64,000 nt of DNA from CATOSD01 sp965203135. Lineage in GTDB: Bacteria; Chloroflexota; Dehalococcoidia; Lucifugimonadales; CATOSD01. A model generated the notes under the pieces. That model was not told where the DNA came from. It searched no databases and was given only the letters and a program-made list of their open reading frames with translations. Of the stretch, positions 1 through 7,945 are shown in pieces (position 1 is the first letter of the stretch; each line of letters begins with the position of its first letter). The stretch spans positions 682,001-746,000 of the forward strand of contig CBDBBO010000001.1 of assembly GCA_965203135.1 (NCBI GenBank), written 5' to 3'. The position numbers and the translations under genes are program-made.

Positions 1-297
1 CGGCAGCGAGGGCGCGTAGATGGCCGTGGTGATGCTCACATTGCCGTGCCCCAACCGCTTGCTCAGCACCACGTGCTGACCGCTCTGCGGCGTCACCGAG
101 GCGTGGATGTGGTGCAGGCCACGCACCGACTGCCCGCGGCGTTCACACGCTCACCGTAGCGCTTTGCCGTCTAGTACAGCTGGTTCGGGTGCACCTAGTC
201 GCCCAGCTCGTCAGCGAACACGCGCCCCTGGTACCGGTACGCCGGCCCCAGGGGCACCCGCACGGGGAACTGCGTCTCGTGGTGTGCGGTCAACACA
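1..297 (-). pseudogene. Decayed tyrosine recombinase/integrase, C-terminal part
   Basis: Read on the minus strand, the stretch encodes the C-terminal catalytic part of a phage-type integrase in two frames. About 297-120 gives a GPAYRYQGRVFADELGD-like segment with two in-frame stop codons (near 220 and 190). After a frameshift near 120-130, the frame down to position 1 gives GLHHIHASVTPQSG and KRLGHGNVSITTAIYA. These match the family's HxLRHTHA box, the RLGH box and the region of the nucleophile Tyr. The usual R of HxxR is replaced (HHIH). Two stops plus a frameshift make it a pseudogene; it runs off the left edge. Its position downstream of a tRNA gene suggests the remains of an integrated element. 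Confidence 0.75.
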
Positions 298-327
298 TCG
301 CCTGAGCGAGCCGAACATTAGGCGATG

Positions 328-741
328 TCAGTTGCTCTCGTCGCGGTCATCAATGAGCGCTCGCGCTTCCTCGATGATCCGGTTGACGCTCTCCAGGTCC
401 TCTTTGGGAGTCGCTTTCAGCACAGCGTCAAACGCTTCGAACTTCCCTTCGACCTTCCCCTCAGCCCTCCCCTCGGCCTTCCCCTGCTCATAGCGCCTCC
501 GCTTGTACATTTCTGCCAACATGTCGGCTCCTTGTATAATTGTGTAAGTCAGTGCTGCGGATACGACGACGACAGATTCCAAGTTTTGAATAATGGAAAC
601 GACCGTCTCAACTGCGCCATCAACTGTATTGTTTCTAATCTCCTGATAGGACACCAAACCCAGCCCACATAAGAACATAAAGCAGAACAGTATCAAGTAT
701 AGACCATATCGTGACTTTTCTAACTGAGGGCCTTCCATCAT
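328..741 (-). CDS. Small two-TM membrane protein with charged Gly/Glu/Lys repeat tail
   Basis: The 137-residue protein has two hydrophobic segments (about residues 13-31 and 55-70). A basic stretch (YKRRR) follows, then a short repeat of KAEGRAEGKVEGK type, then a helical acidic tail. The start is the first of two adjacent ATG codons with a GGAGG 4 nt upstream. The coding region is clearly more AT-rich than the rest of the window. It lies between a dead integrase and tRNA-Phe, so it is probably cargo of an old integrated element. The tail resembles the repetitive tails seen at the C-termini of some transposase-like (PD-(D/E)XK) proteins, but no nuclease domain is present. No function is assigned. 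Confidence 0.7.
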   Translation of the reverse strand: MMEGPQLEKSRYGLYLILFCFMFLCGLGLVSYQEIRNNTVDGAVETVVSIIQNLESVVVVSAALTYTIIQGADMLAEMYKRRRYEQGKAEGRAEGKVEGKFEAFDAVLKATPKEDLESVNRIIEEARALIDDRDESN

Positions 742-874
742 GTAACCTCCATTGGTATTGTGTACTAGCGACTTTGACCAAAGTGTCGTCCTCTGTAGTT
801 ACTTGGTAGTAGCCAGAACTATGCTGGCAATAGGTGCTGAAACCGGGGCATGCAACTACGAAAACCAGGCCGAG

Positions 875-947
<73 letters not shown>

Positions 948-956
948 TCCCCAAAT

Positions 957-986
957 ATGGTAGTGGTGCGCGTGCGCCCATGTCAA
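957..986 (-). promoter_or_regulatory. Sigma70-type promoter of tRNA-Phe
   Basis: On the minus strand a perfect TTGACA (981-986) is followed after 18 nt by TACCAT (957-962). The predicted transcription start is only a few bases before the mature tRNA 5' end, as expected for a monocistronic tRNA gene. Confidence 0.55.
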
Positions 987-1017
987 CGCCTGCCCCAGTC
1001 CTCTCACCAGCCGGTAG

Positions 1018-1038
1018 GGGCGGGTTTCAAACCCGCCC
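1018..1038. repeat. GGGCGGGTTT...AAACCCGCCC palindrome
   Basis: A perfect 9-bp inverted repeat around TCA. Related sequences occur at 34874-34897 and 49555-49575, so this is a dispersed intergenic repeat rather than a gene-specific terminator. Confidence 0.7.
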
Positions 1039-1360
1039 GCCGGGGCGCGAAAACCACCCCGCCCCCCGAAAATAGTGTCTCATCGCTTCCCATCCGCGTA
1101 ACCCAAACGCCACACCCCTTCCCATCACTGCGCAATGCCTTCTCAACCGTGTCACAAAAATTCCCACTCTCAGGCCATTCCCGCGATCTTATGTCAAGTA
1201 GACCTGCATCGTGCCGACAATTCCGCGGGCTCGCCCCGGCGTATCCCCCCATTCGTCGCTCCCGCGAGACCTGACCCCTCTTGATTCTACAGCACGCCTG
1301 TGCTATTTTCTACGTGACAGGCGCTGTGGCGACTCTTTAGAGGTGCTGATTCCTAGCTAG

Positions 1361-1403
1361 TCCCCTCTACCTTCTTCATGGGAGAGGGTTAGGGTGAGGG
1401 TGA
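1361..1403 (+). repeat. Dispersed palindromic repeat, diverged copy
   Basis: Diverged member of the family whose consensus is TCCCTTCCCCCTC-gat-GGGGGAAGG followed by TTAGGATGGGGGTGA. Here the arms are CCCCTCTACC and GGGAGAGGG, followed by TTAGGGTGAGGGTGA. Confidence 0.65.
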
Positions 1404-1553
1404 AGACGGGGATGAAGACCACCGCCGCGTTCTGCCACATTCCGCGCAATGCGCGTGACGAACCTTAACAACCTGGCTCACAGAAAGTGACAAAAACATC
1501 GGGCCGCCCAGCTACGGAATGTGCGGAATGGAGCAGAATCGAGCAGATTTTTC

Positions 1554-1597
1554 GTCACCCCCATCCTGACCCTCTCTCCCCGCCGGAGAGTGGAGAA
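1554..1597 (-). repeat. Dispersed palindromic repeat, inverted diverged copy
   Basis: Inverted orientation: TCACCCCCATCCTGACC is the complement of the tail of the family consensus, followed by CTCTCTCCCCGCCGGAGAG as the hairpin. Confidence 0.65.
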
Positions 1598-1714
1598 TGA
1601 ATAGCCGCCGCGCCGCTCGCGCAATTCGCTTTGTGGGGCCGTTTCGTGTATTGTAAAGAGGACTCGCGCCGCCGCTTTCCCGGGCGCGGGCGTCGTTCTG
1701 TTTGGAGGCGCACG

Positions 1715-3097
1715 TTGGCCGATTACGACGTGTTGATTCTGGGCTCGGGGCCAGGCGGTTACGTCGCCGCCATCCGCGCTGGGCAGCTCGGCATGAGCGC
1801 GGCAGTGGTGGAAAACCGCGAGCTCGGCGGCGTCTGCCTCAACTGGGGCTGCATACCCAGCAAGGCGCTGCTCAAGAACGCCGAAGTGCTCGACACTTTC
1901 CGCCACGCCAAAGAGTACGGCATCAGCTTCGACAACCTGCAATACGACTTCGGCCACGCCGTGGACCGCAGCCGCACCGTGGTCAAGCGGCTCACCAACG
2001 GCATAGGCTACCTCTTCAAGAAGAACAACGTCACCCTGGCCCGCGGCACGGGCGTCTTCGAGACCCCCAACAGCGTCTCTATAGACGGAACCGGCGAGCG
2101 CCTGACCGCCGACAACGTCGTCATCGCCACCGGCGCGAGCCAGCGCAACCTGCCCAACCTGCCCATCGATCACGACGTTGTGGTCACCAGCCGCGACGCC
2201 CTGGAGATGCGCGACCCGCCCCGGAGGGTCGTCATCGTGGGCGGCGGCGCCACCGGTGCCGAGTTCGCCTACATCTACCGCGCCTACGGAGCCGAGGTGA
2301 CCGTCGTAGAGCTGCTGCCCCGCATCGTCCCTCAGGAGGACGAAGAAGTCAGCGAACAGCTCGAGCGCGCGTTCCGCAGGCAGGGCATCAAGGTGCTCGC
2401 GGGCGCCAGCGTCACCAGCGTGGACGTGGTGGACGGCACGGCGACGGTGGGCATTACCGCCGGCCTACAGGCGTCCTCAATCGAGTGCGACCGCGTGCTG
2501 GTCGCCGTAGGCGTACAGGGAAACACGACCGGCATAGGCCTGGAACGCATAGGCGTCGAGACCACCAACAGCTTCGTCGCCGTGGACGAGCGCATGAGGA
2601 CCAACTTGCCGGGCGTGTACGCCATCGGCGACGTGACCGGCAAGATGCTGCTGGCGCACGTGGCCTCCGCGCAGGGCGTGACCGCCGTTGAGCACATAGC
2701 CGGCCTGTCGCCGCCCGAACTGGACTACACGACAATGCCACGGGCCATCTACTGCAAGCCACAGGTGGCGAGCTTCGGGCTGACCGACGAGCAGGCGAGG
2801 GAGCGCGGCCACACCGTCAAGGTCGGCAAGTTCCCGCTCTCGGCCAGCGGCAAGGCGATGGCGATGGGCGAGACCCTCGGCCTGGTGAAGCTGGTGGTCG
2901 ACACCGAGACCGGCGAGATTCTCGGCGCGCATATGATCGGCCCCGAGGTGACCGAGCTGCTGGGCGAGGCGTCGCTCGTGAACCTGCTCGAAGGCACGAC
3001 CGAAGAGCTGGGCTGGCTCGTGCATCCGCACCCGACCATCTCCGAGACGATCAAGGAAGCCGCGCTCGCGGCCGAGGGCGCCGCGGTGCACGTCTGA
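1715..3097 (+). CDS. lpdA: Dihydrolipoyl dehydrogenase (E3)
   Basis: The 460-residue flavoprotein reoxidises dihydrolipoamide on E2 and reduces NAD+. It has the N-terminal FAD loop GSGPGG (residues 10-15), the redox-active disulfide in GGVCLNWGCIPSK (Cys41/Cys46), the NAD loop GGGATGAEFA, the second FAD motif YAIGDVTG and the C-terminal HPHPTISE with the catalytic His-Glu pair. The start chosen is TTG at 1715, with GGAGG 6 nt upstream; the upstream in-frame ATG at 1631 would add 28 Arg-rich residues unlike the family. It is the first gene of a locus running E3, E1-alpha, E1-beta, E2, so it should serve that complex. Confidence 0.95.
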   Translation: MADYDVLILGSGPGGYVAAIRAGQLGMSAAVVENRELGGVCLNWGCIPSKALLKNAEVLDTFRHAKEYGISFDNLQYDFGHAVDRSRTVVKRLTNGIGYLFKKNNVTLARGTGVFETPNSVSIDGTGERLTADNVVIATGASQRNLPNLPIDHDVVVTSRDALEMRDPPRRVVIVGGGATGAEFAYIYRAYGAEVTVVELLPRIVPQEDEEVSEQLERAFRRQGIKVLAGASVTSVDVVDGTATVGITAGLQASSIECDRVLVAVGVQGNTTGIGLERIGVETTNSFVAVDERMRTNLPGVYAIGDVTGKMLLAHVASAQGVTAVEHIAGLSPPELDYTTMPRAIYCKPQVASFGLTDEQARERGHTVKVGKFPLSASGKAMAMGETLGLVKLVVDTETGEILGAHMIGPEVTELLGEASLVNLLEGTTEELGWLVHPHPTISETIKEAALAAEGAAVHV

Positions 3098-3111
3098 GAA
3101 GATGGCTTATC

Positions 3112-3151
3112 AGTCCCTTCCCCCTCGCAGGGGGAAGGTTAGGATGGGGGT
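3112..3151 (+). repeat. Dispersed palindromic repeat (lpdA-pdhA spacer)
   Basis: A close-to-consensus copy: AGTCCCTTCCCCCTC-gca-GGGGGAAGG followed by TTAGGATGGGGGTA. The hairpin has no T-tract on the coding strand. Confidence 0.85.
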
Positions 3152-3176
3152 AAGCGAAGCCCGCAGGGATTGAACC

Positions 3177-4151
3177 ATGAGCATCGCATCAAGAATCGAA
3201 CAGAGCCAGATCACCGAGTATTATCGGATGATGCTGCTTATTCGCCGATTCGAGGAAGCGTGCGGCCGACTGTACACGCAGGGCAAGATCAGGGGGTTCC
3301 TGCACCTGTACATCGGCGAGGAGGCCATCGCCACCGGCGCAATCTCCGCGCTCGAAAAGAAGGACTACGTGGTCAGCCACTACCGCGACCACGGCCACGC
3401 CCTCGCCAAGGGCATGGACCCCAACGTTGTCATGGCCGAGCTGTGCGGCAAGGCGACCGGCAGCAGCGCGGGCAAAGGCGGCTCGATGCACCTGTTCGAC
3501 GATGAGACCAACTTCATGGGCGGCTACGCCATCGTCGGCGGCCAACTCCCCATCGCGACCGGACTCGCCCTGGCGAGCAAGCTGCGGGGCGACGATCGGG
3601 TAACGATGTGCTTCTTCGGCGACGGCGCCGTCAACCAGGGCGAGTTCCACGAGTCGCTGAACCTCGCCTCCATCTGGAAGCTGCCGGTCATCTTCTTCCT
3701 GGAAAACAACCTGTACGGCATGGGCACCCACGTGGAGTTCACCCACGCCGGCGGCCAGGACATCTACCTCGCCGCCGAGCACTACCGGATCCCCGCCGCG
3801 CAGATCGACGGCATGGACGTGCTCGCCGTGCGCGACGCCACGACCGAGGCCGTCGAGCGAGTGCGTGAAGGCAAGGGGCCGGTCTTCCTCGAGGCCATGA
3901 CCTACAGGTTCCGCGGCCACTCGATGTCGGACCCGTCCGCGTACCGCGCCTCGCTCGAGGTGGACCAGTGGCGCACGCGCGACCCCATCGACTCGTTCAA
4001 GGCCACGTCGCTCGGCGAGGAGTTGATCACCGCGGAGGAGATCATAGCGATCGACCAACAGGTCGAGGCCGTCGTCCAGGATGCGGTGCGATTCGCCGAT
4101 GAGAGCCCCGATCCCGACCTCCCATCGCGGTTCAACCACGTTTACGCCTGA
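3177..4151 (+). CDS. pdhA: Pyruvate (2-oxo acid) dehydrogenase E1 alpha subunit
   Basis: The 324-residue protein matches the alpha chain of heterotetrameric, thiamine-diphosphate-dependent E1. The ThDP/Mg motif opens with GDG (148-150) and closes with NN (177-178). The phosphorylation-loop-like region contains YRFRGHSMSDP. It would decarboxylate the 2-oxo acid together with the E1-beta encoded next. Pyruvate is the likely substrate, because the RGHSMSDP...WRxRDPI region resembles PdhA, but acetoin dehydrogenase subunits are close relatives and cannot be excluded from sequence reading alone. The start ATG has only a weak Shine-Dalgarno sequence, just after a repeat element. Confidence 0.9.
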   Translation: MSIASRIEQSQITEYYRMMLLIRRFEEACGRLYTQGKIRGFLHLYIGEEAIATGAISALEKKDYVVSHYRDHGHALAKGMDPNVVMAELCGKATGSSAGKGGSMHLFDDETNFMGGYAIVGGQLPIATGLALASKLRGDDRVTMCFFGDGAVNQGEFHESLNLASIWKLPVIFFLENNLYGMGTHVEFTHAGGQDIYLAAEHYRIPAAQIDGMDVLAVRDATTEAVERVREGKGPVFLEAMTYRFRGHSMSDPSAYRASLEVDQWRTRDPIDSFKATSLGEELITAEEIIAIDQQVEAVVQDAVRFADESPDPDLPSRFNHVYA

Positions 4152-4154
4152 GAA

Positions 4155-4230
4155 TCCCTTCCCCTCACAGGAGGAAGGTCCTACCTAAGATCCCTTCCCC
4201 CTCGAAGGGGGAAGGTTAGGATGGGGGTGA
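4155..4230 (+). repeat. Two tandem palindromic repeat copies (pdhA-pdhB spacer)
   Basis: A truncated copy (4155-4183, TCCCTTCCCCTCACAGGAGGAAGGTCC) is followed directly by a full copy (4190-4230) ending GGATGGGGGTGA. The ribosome binding site of pdhB (AAGGAG, 4232-4237) starts right after the repeat, so the element forms part of that gene's leader. Confidence 0.85.
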
Positions 4231-4243
4231 CAAGGAGCCGCCC

Positions 4244-5221
4244 ATGACTCAGCTTACAATGCGTGAAGCCATTTCCAGGGGCCTGCGCGAGGCCCTGGAA
4301 AACAACGACGTATTCCTGATGGGCGAGGACATAGGCGCCTACGGCGGCGCTTACGCCGTGACCAGGGGTTTCCTGGAGGAGTATGGCACCGAGCGAATAA
4401 GGGACACTCCCATATCGGAGGCGGTGTTCATGGGAGCGGCCGTCGGCGCGGCCATGGCCGGCATGAGGCCGATTGTGGAGATGATGACCATCAACTTCAC
4501 GCTCCTTGCCATGGACCAGATAGTCAATCACGCCGCCAAGCTGCGCTACATGTCCAACGGCCAGTTCCGGGTGCCGCTGGTGATTCGGACGGTCACGGGC
4601 GGGGGCGCCCAGCTCGCCGCGACCCACTCCCAGAGTTTCGAGGGCTGGTACGCCTCGGTGCCCGGACTCAAGGTGGCCGTCCCCTCGACGCCGGGCGACG
4701 CCCTCGGCCTGCTCGCCACCTCGGTCGCGGACGACAACCCGGTCCTCTTCGCCGAACACGCGCTGCTCTACGGCATGCGCGGCGAGGTGCCGGACGAGCG
4801 CTACAGCGTGCCGTTCGGCCAGGCCAACGTCATCAGGCCCGGCGCGGACGTGACGCTGGTGGCCTACTCTCGAATGGTGCACGTGGCCCTCGAGGCGGCG
4901 GAGGTCCTGAAGACGACCAGGGGCGTGGACGCGGAGGTCATCGACCTGCGGACGCTGCGTCCCCTGGACACCGAGACGGTGATCGAGTCTGTGAAGCGGA
5001 CCAACCGGGCGGTGGTCGTGGAGGAGGCATGGCGCACCGGGGGCTTCGCCGCCGAGGTCGCCAGCAGCATACAGGAAGAAGCGTTCGATTATCTCGACGG
5101 CCCGGTGGCCCGCGTCGGCGGCGACGACATTCCGGCGCCTTACGCCAGCGCACTCGAAGCGGCCTCCATTCCCAACGCGCAGCGTGTGGTCGAGGCAATC
5201 GAGAGACACTTCGGCATCTAG
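4244..5221 (+). CDS. pdhB: Pyruvate (2-oxo acid) dehydrogenase E1 beta subunit
   Basis: The 325-residue protein is a full-length transketolase-like beta chain: an N-terminal pyrimidine-binding domain (MGEDIGAYGGAY, residues 26-37) and a C-terminal domain with DLRTLRPLDTETV and VVVEEAWRTGG. It pairs with PdhA to form the E1 active site. It starts at an ATG preceded by AAGGAG at a good distance. The spacer between pdhA and pdhB is filled by repeat elements, but gene order and strand support co-transcription. Confidence 0.92.
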   Translation: MTQLTMREAISRGLREALENNDVFLMGEDIGAYGGAYAVTRGFLEEYGTERIRDTPISEAVFMGAAVGAAMAGMRPIVEMMTINFTLLAMDQIVNHAAKLRYMSNGQFRVPLVIRTVTGGGAQLAATHSQSFEGWYASVPGLKVAVPSTPGDALGLLATSVADDNPVLFAEHALLYGMRGEVPDERYSVPFGQANVIRPGADVTLVAYSRMVHVALEAAEVLKTTRGVDAEVIDLRTLRPLDTETVIESVKRTNRAVVVEEAWRTGGFAAEVASSIQEEAFDYLDGPVARVGGDDIPAPYASALEAASIPNAQRVVEAIERHFGI

Positions 5222-5244
5222 CCGGCGACCTCCGCTTCCGAATT

Positions 5245-5330
5245 GTCCCTTCTCCCTTGATGGGGCTGCCGGAGTCAGCCTTCCGATAAGTCCCTTCCCC
5301 CTCGATGGGGGAAGGTTAGGATGGGGGTGC
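5245..5330 (+). repeat. Palindromic repeat copies downstream of pdhB
   Basis: A partial copy (5245-5265, GTCCCTTCTCCCTTGATGGGG) is followed by a full copy (5289-5330, AGTCCCTTCCCCCTC-gat-GGGGGAAGG then TTAGGATGGGGGTG). Confidence 0.85.
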
Positions 5331-5382
5331 CGAATCAGCCACAACCCCTGAGCACTTATCCATTTGGATTAGTCTTTTACTT

Positions 5383-5414
5383 TTCACAAAACGTATCCAT
5401 TACTTTCCTAGAAT
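5383..5414 (+). promoter_or_regulatory. Possible promoter upstream of the E2 gene
   Basis: An AT-rich patch unlike its surroundings has TTCACA (5383-5388) and TAGAAT (5409-5414) 20 nt apart. The spacing is long, so this is a weak call. The 292-nt gap after pdhB makes a separate E2 promoter plausible. Confidence 0.3.
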
Positions 5415-5513
5415 GACGCGGAACCATGCCGCTAACATACGCTGAAGGTGTCGCGGTCGGTATCACAGAATCCGGCCGCGGATAGACAGCATACATACCT
5501 GAAGGGAGCGTCA

Positions 5514-6899
5514 ATGACTACCGAGTTGACCATGCCGCAGATGGGCTATGACATGCAGGAAGGCGTCATAGTCCGCTGGCTGAAGGCCGAGGGAGACACA
5601 GTACGAGCCGGCGAGCCTATAGCCGAAATCGAGACGGACAAGGCCGTGGTCGAGTTCGAAGCGTACACGGACGGCATTCTCCAGAAGATCCTGGTTTCGG
5701 AAGGCTACACCGTGCCGGTCGGCCAGCCCATCGCCATAATCGGCCTTCACGCGACCGCGCCCGAAGGGCACGCGATCGAGGCCATGAACGGCCCGTCCAC
5801 GCCGCTCGTCGTGTCCGCGCCCGAACCGGAGAGCGTACCCGAGCCGGAGCCAGAACCCGTGGCCCCTGAACCCACGGCATCCGCAAGCCTCTTCGTGCGC
5901 GCCTCGCCCATGGCCCGGCGCCTCGCCAACCAGCGCGGCATCGACCTGTCCCAGGTTGAGGGCACCGGCCCGGGCGGCAGGGTCACCAGGGTCGACGTTC
6001 TGAACTTCAACACGCAGCCGGAGCCGGAGCCCGAACCCGTCGCCGAGATCGAGCCTGAGCCGATAGCTGAAACCGAGCCGGAGCCTGTCGACGAAATCGA
6101 ACCGGAGCCGGAACCAGAGGCCGAACCCGAACCCGTCGCCGAAATCGAGCCGGAGCCGGAACCAGAGGCCGAACCCGAACCCGTCGCCGAAATCGAGCCG
6201 GAGCCGGAGCAGAGGGAGAACCTGGTGCCCCTGACCCGCATGCGGCAGCAGATCGCCCGCGTAACCGTCCGCAGCAAGCAGGAAAAGCCCCACTTCTACG
6301 TGGCCGCGGACATCGACATGACCGAGGCCATGCGGCTTCGCCGGCAGATCAACGCGGCGATGGAGGGGTCCGGCGTGCGCGTCACGGTGAACGACATGAT
6401 CGTGAAGGCCTGCGTCGAAGCCCTCAAGGCGAATCCAATGTTCAACGCCTACTACACCGACGACGGCATCGAGCTAAACGACAGCATCAACGTCGGCATC
6501 GCGATGGCCCAGGAAGAAGGCCTGCTGGTCCCCGCCATCATGGACTGCGGGAACAAGACGCTGGGCCAGCTCGCCTCCGCGAGTCGCGACCTGGCGGACC
6601 GCGCCAACAGCGGCGCGCTCACCGCGCAGGAGTACAGCGGCGGCACTTTCGCCGTGAGCAACTTGGGCATGTTCGACGTGTCGAGCTTCGTCGCGATCAT
6701 CCACCCACCGGCAAGCGCCGTGCTCGCGGTGGGAACCGTCGCCAAGCGCCCAGTGGTGCGCGACGACGAGCTGGCGGTGGCCGAAGTGATGACGGCCACG
6801 CTCTCAGCCGACCACCGGGTGGTCGACGGCGCGGAGGGCGCCTGCTTCCTCATCGACATCAAACAGCGGCTGGAGAACCCGATTAGCCTGGTAGTGTAG
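5514..6899 (+). CDS. pdhC: Dihydrolipoamide acyltransferase (E2)
   Basis: The 461-residue protein has a single N-terminal lipoyl domain with the lipoylated Lys43 in ETDKAVVEF. An E3-binding domain at about residues 125-160 carries ASPMARRLANQRGIDL and GTGPGGRV. A long Glu-Pro-rich linker follows, then the catalytic acyltransferase domain ending in SADHRVVDGAEGA (His and Asp of the HxxxDG active site). It forms the core of the complex with the adjacent E1 and E3. The start is ATG 5514 with GGGAG upstream; an earlier in-frame ATG at 5448 would put residues before the lipoyl domain and has no ribosome site. The linker is encoded partly by 48-bp tandem repeats. Confidence 0.93.
   Translation: MTTELTMPQMGYDMQEGVIVRWLKAEGDTVRAGEPIAEIETDKAVVEFEAYTDGILQKILVSEGYTVPVGQPIAIIGLHATAPEGHAIEAMNGPSTPLVVSAPEPESVPEPEPEPVAPEPTASASLFVRASPMARRLANQRGIDLSQVEGTGPGGRVTRVDVLNFNTQPEPEPEPVAEIEPEPIAETEPEPVDEIEPEPEPEAEPEPVAEIEPEPEPEAEPEPVAEIEPEPEQRENLVPLTRMRQQIARVTVRSKQEKPHFYVAADIDMTEAMRLRRQINAAMEGSGVRVTVNDMIVKACVEALKANPMFNAYYTDDGIELNDSINVGIAMAQEEGLLVPAIMDCGNKTLGQLASASRDLADRANSGALTAQEYSGGTFAVSNLGMFDVSSFVAIIHPPASAVLAVGTVAKRPVVRDDELAVAEVMTATLSADHRVVDGAEGACFLIDIKQRLENPISLVV
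6093..6212 (+). repeat. 48-bp tandem repeat encoding the E2 Glu-Pro linker
   Basis: Two nearly identical 48-bp units (6093-6140 and 6141-6188) plus a partial third encode EIEPEPEPEAEPEPVA. The unit is in frame (16 codons), so copy-number change would alter linker length without breaking the protein. Confidence 0.85.
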
Positions 6900-6921
6900 A
6901 ACGACTCAACGAACCACAAGG

Positions 6922-7003
6922 GGCGCGTCGCGGCAAGGACTGTTCGCCGCGGCGCGCCGAACGCGGACTCCCGGCGCTCCGGCAGTGTCCGGCGCCGGGA
7001 GTC
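6922..7003 (+). terminator. Tandem GC-rich hairpins after the E2 gene
   Basis: Two strong stems follow the E2 stop codon: 6922-6934 with 6946-6958 (13 bp, one mismatch) and 6966-6977 with 6992-7003 (12 bp, perfect). Neither is followed by a T-tract. They may end or stabilise the pdh transcript, but they lie just upstream of thyX and could instead be thyX leader structure. Confidence 0.5.
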
Positions 7004-7025
7004 GCGACCACTGAGGACTTTCGGA

Positions 7026-7826
7026 GTGACCTACGTTACCGGCGCCAACGTCTACCTAGTGACACGACCCTCCGTCGATTGGCAGGTGGTCGAGGCCTTC
7101 CTTGAAGAAGAGCGCCTTCCGCCGCTTAGCGAGAGCATCCGCGCGGGGAGCGACGACGCCCTGGCCGCGATCGAGATTTCGGCGCGGCTCTGCTACATGA
7201 GCTACGGACGGGGGCGCAGACACATCGAGGATTTCATCCTCAACCTGCTGTCGTCCAGCGACGGCAGCGTATTCGAACACGTCAACTACGGGTTCGTGTT
7301 CACGGGGGTGTCCCGCAGCCTGACGCACGAGCTTGTCAGGCACCGCGCGGGATTCGCATACAGCCAGCGCTCGCAGCGCTACGTCGACGAGACGGACGCG
7401 TCGTTCGTGGTGCCGCCCGCGCTCGCCGCGGAAGGCGCCGAAACCGAGGAGGGGAGACGCCTGCTTGAGACCGCGCTGGAGGCGTCCGCCTCCAGCTACG
7501 CTGACCTGAACCGGGCGCTGGACGCCATGTTGCCGCGCTCGTCCTTCTCGTCCAACACGGACCGCAGAAAGGCCGTTCGTCAGGCGGCGCGCGCGGTACT
7601 GCCCAACGCGACCGAGACCAAGATATTTGTGACCGCGAACGTGCGGGCGTGGCGTCACTTCATCGAGCTGCGCGCCGCTTCCTTCGCCGACTGGGAGATC
7701 AGGGAGTTGGCCCTGAAGGTGTTGCGAGTTCTACAGGAAGAAGCTCCGCTGCTTTTCGGCGACTTCACTATCGAATCGCTTCCGGACGGTACCGAAACCG
7801 CTCACCCCAAATACTCGAAAGTCTAG
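7026..7826 (+). CDS. thyX: FAD-dependent thymidylate synthase
   Basis: The 266-residue protein makes dTMP from dUMP using methylene-tetrahydrofolate, FAD and NADPH. The ThyX signature is present: RHR (105-107) followed by YSQRSQRY (112-119). The C-terminal region includes LPNATETKIFVTANVRAW and FIELR, which bind nucleotide and flavin. It starts at GTG 7026 with GAGG 9 nt upstream. It sits downstream of the pdh locus, separated by two hairpins, and is followed by a terminator shared with the convergent rhodanese gene. No thyA is seen in the window. Confidence 0.95.
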   Translation: MTYVTGANVYLVTRPSVDWQVVEAFLEEERLPPLSESIRAGSDDALAAIEISARLCYMSYGRGRRHIEDFILNLLSSSDGSVFEHVNYGFVFTGVSRSLTHELVRHRAGFAYSQRSQRYVDETDASFVVPPALAAEGAETEEGRRLLETALEASASSYADLNRALDAMLPRSSFSSNTDRRKAVRQAARAVLPNATETKIFVTANVRAWRHFIELRAASFADWEIRELALKVLRVLQEEAPLLFGDFTIESLPDGTETAHPKYSKV

Positions 7827-7869
7827 GGTGCTTGTGGTCACGTAGTCGATACAAGTAGAAGCAAAAGTT

Positions 7870-7896
7870 AGGGGCGGGTCCGTGACCCGCCCCTTT
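7870..7896. terminator. Bidirectional rho-independent terminator
   Basis: A perfect 10-bp GC stem (GGGGCGGGTC at 7871-7880 with GACCCGCCCC at 7884-7893) is flanked by GCAAAAG on one side and TTTGC on the other. It lies between the convergent thyX and rhodanese genes and can serve both. Confidence 0.75.
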
Positions 7897-7945
7897 GCAC
7901 ACGTCGACACTGACCGGCCGGGGCTGTTCCCCAACCTCTGGAGAA

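Larger units (their letters stand above)
987..1714. other. Gene-free stretch with dispersed palindromic repeats
   Basis: No convincing coding region lies between the tRNA promoter and lpdA. The stretch holds a GGGCGGGTT/AACCCGCCC palindrome at 1018-1038 and two diverged copies of the CCCTTCCCCC...GGGGGAAGG repeat family (1361-1403 and, inverted, 1554-1597). A segment near 1505-1535 (CCGCCCAGCTACGGAATG) is shared in degenerate form with 29766-29795. Confidence 0.6.
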
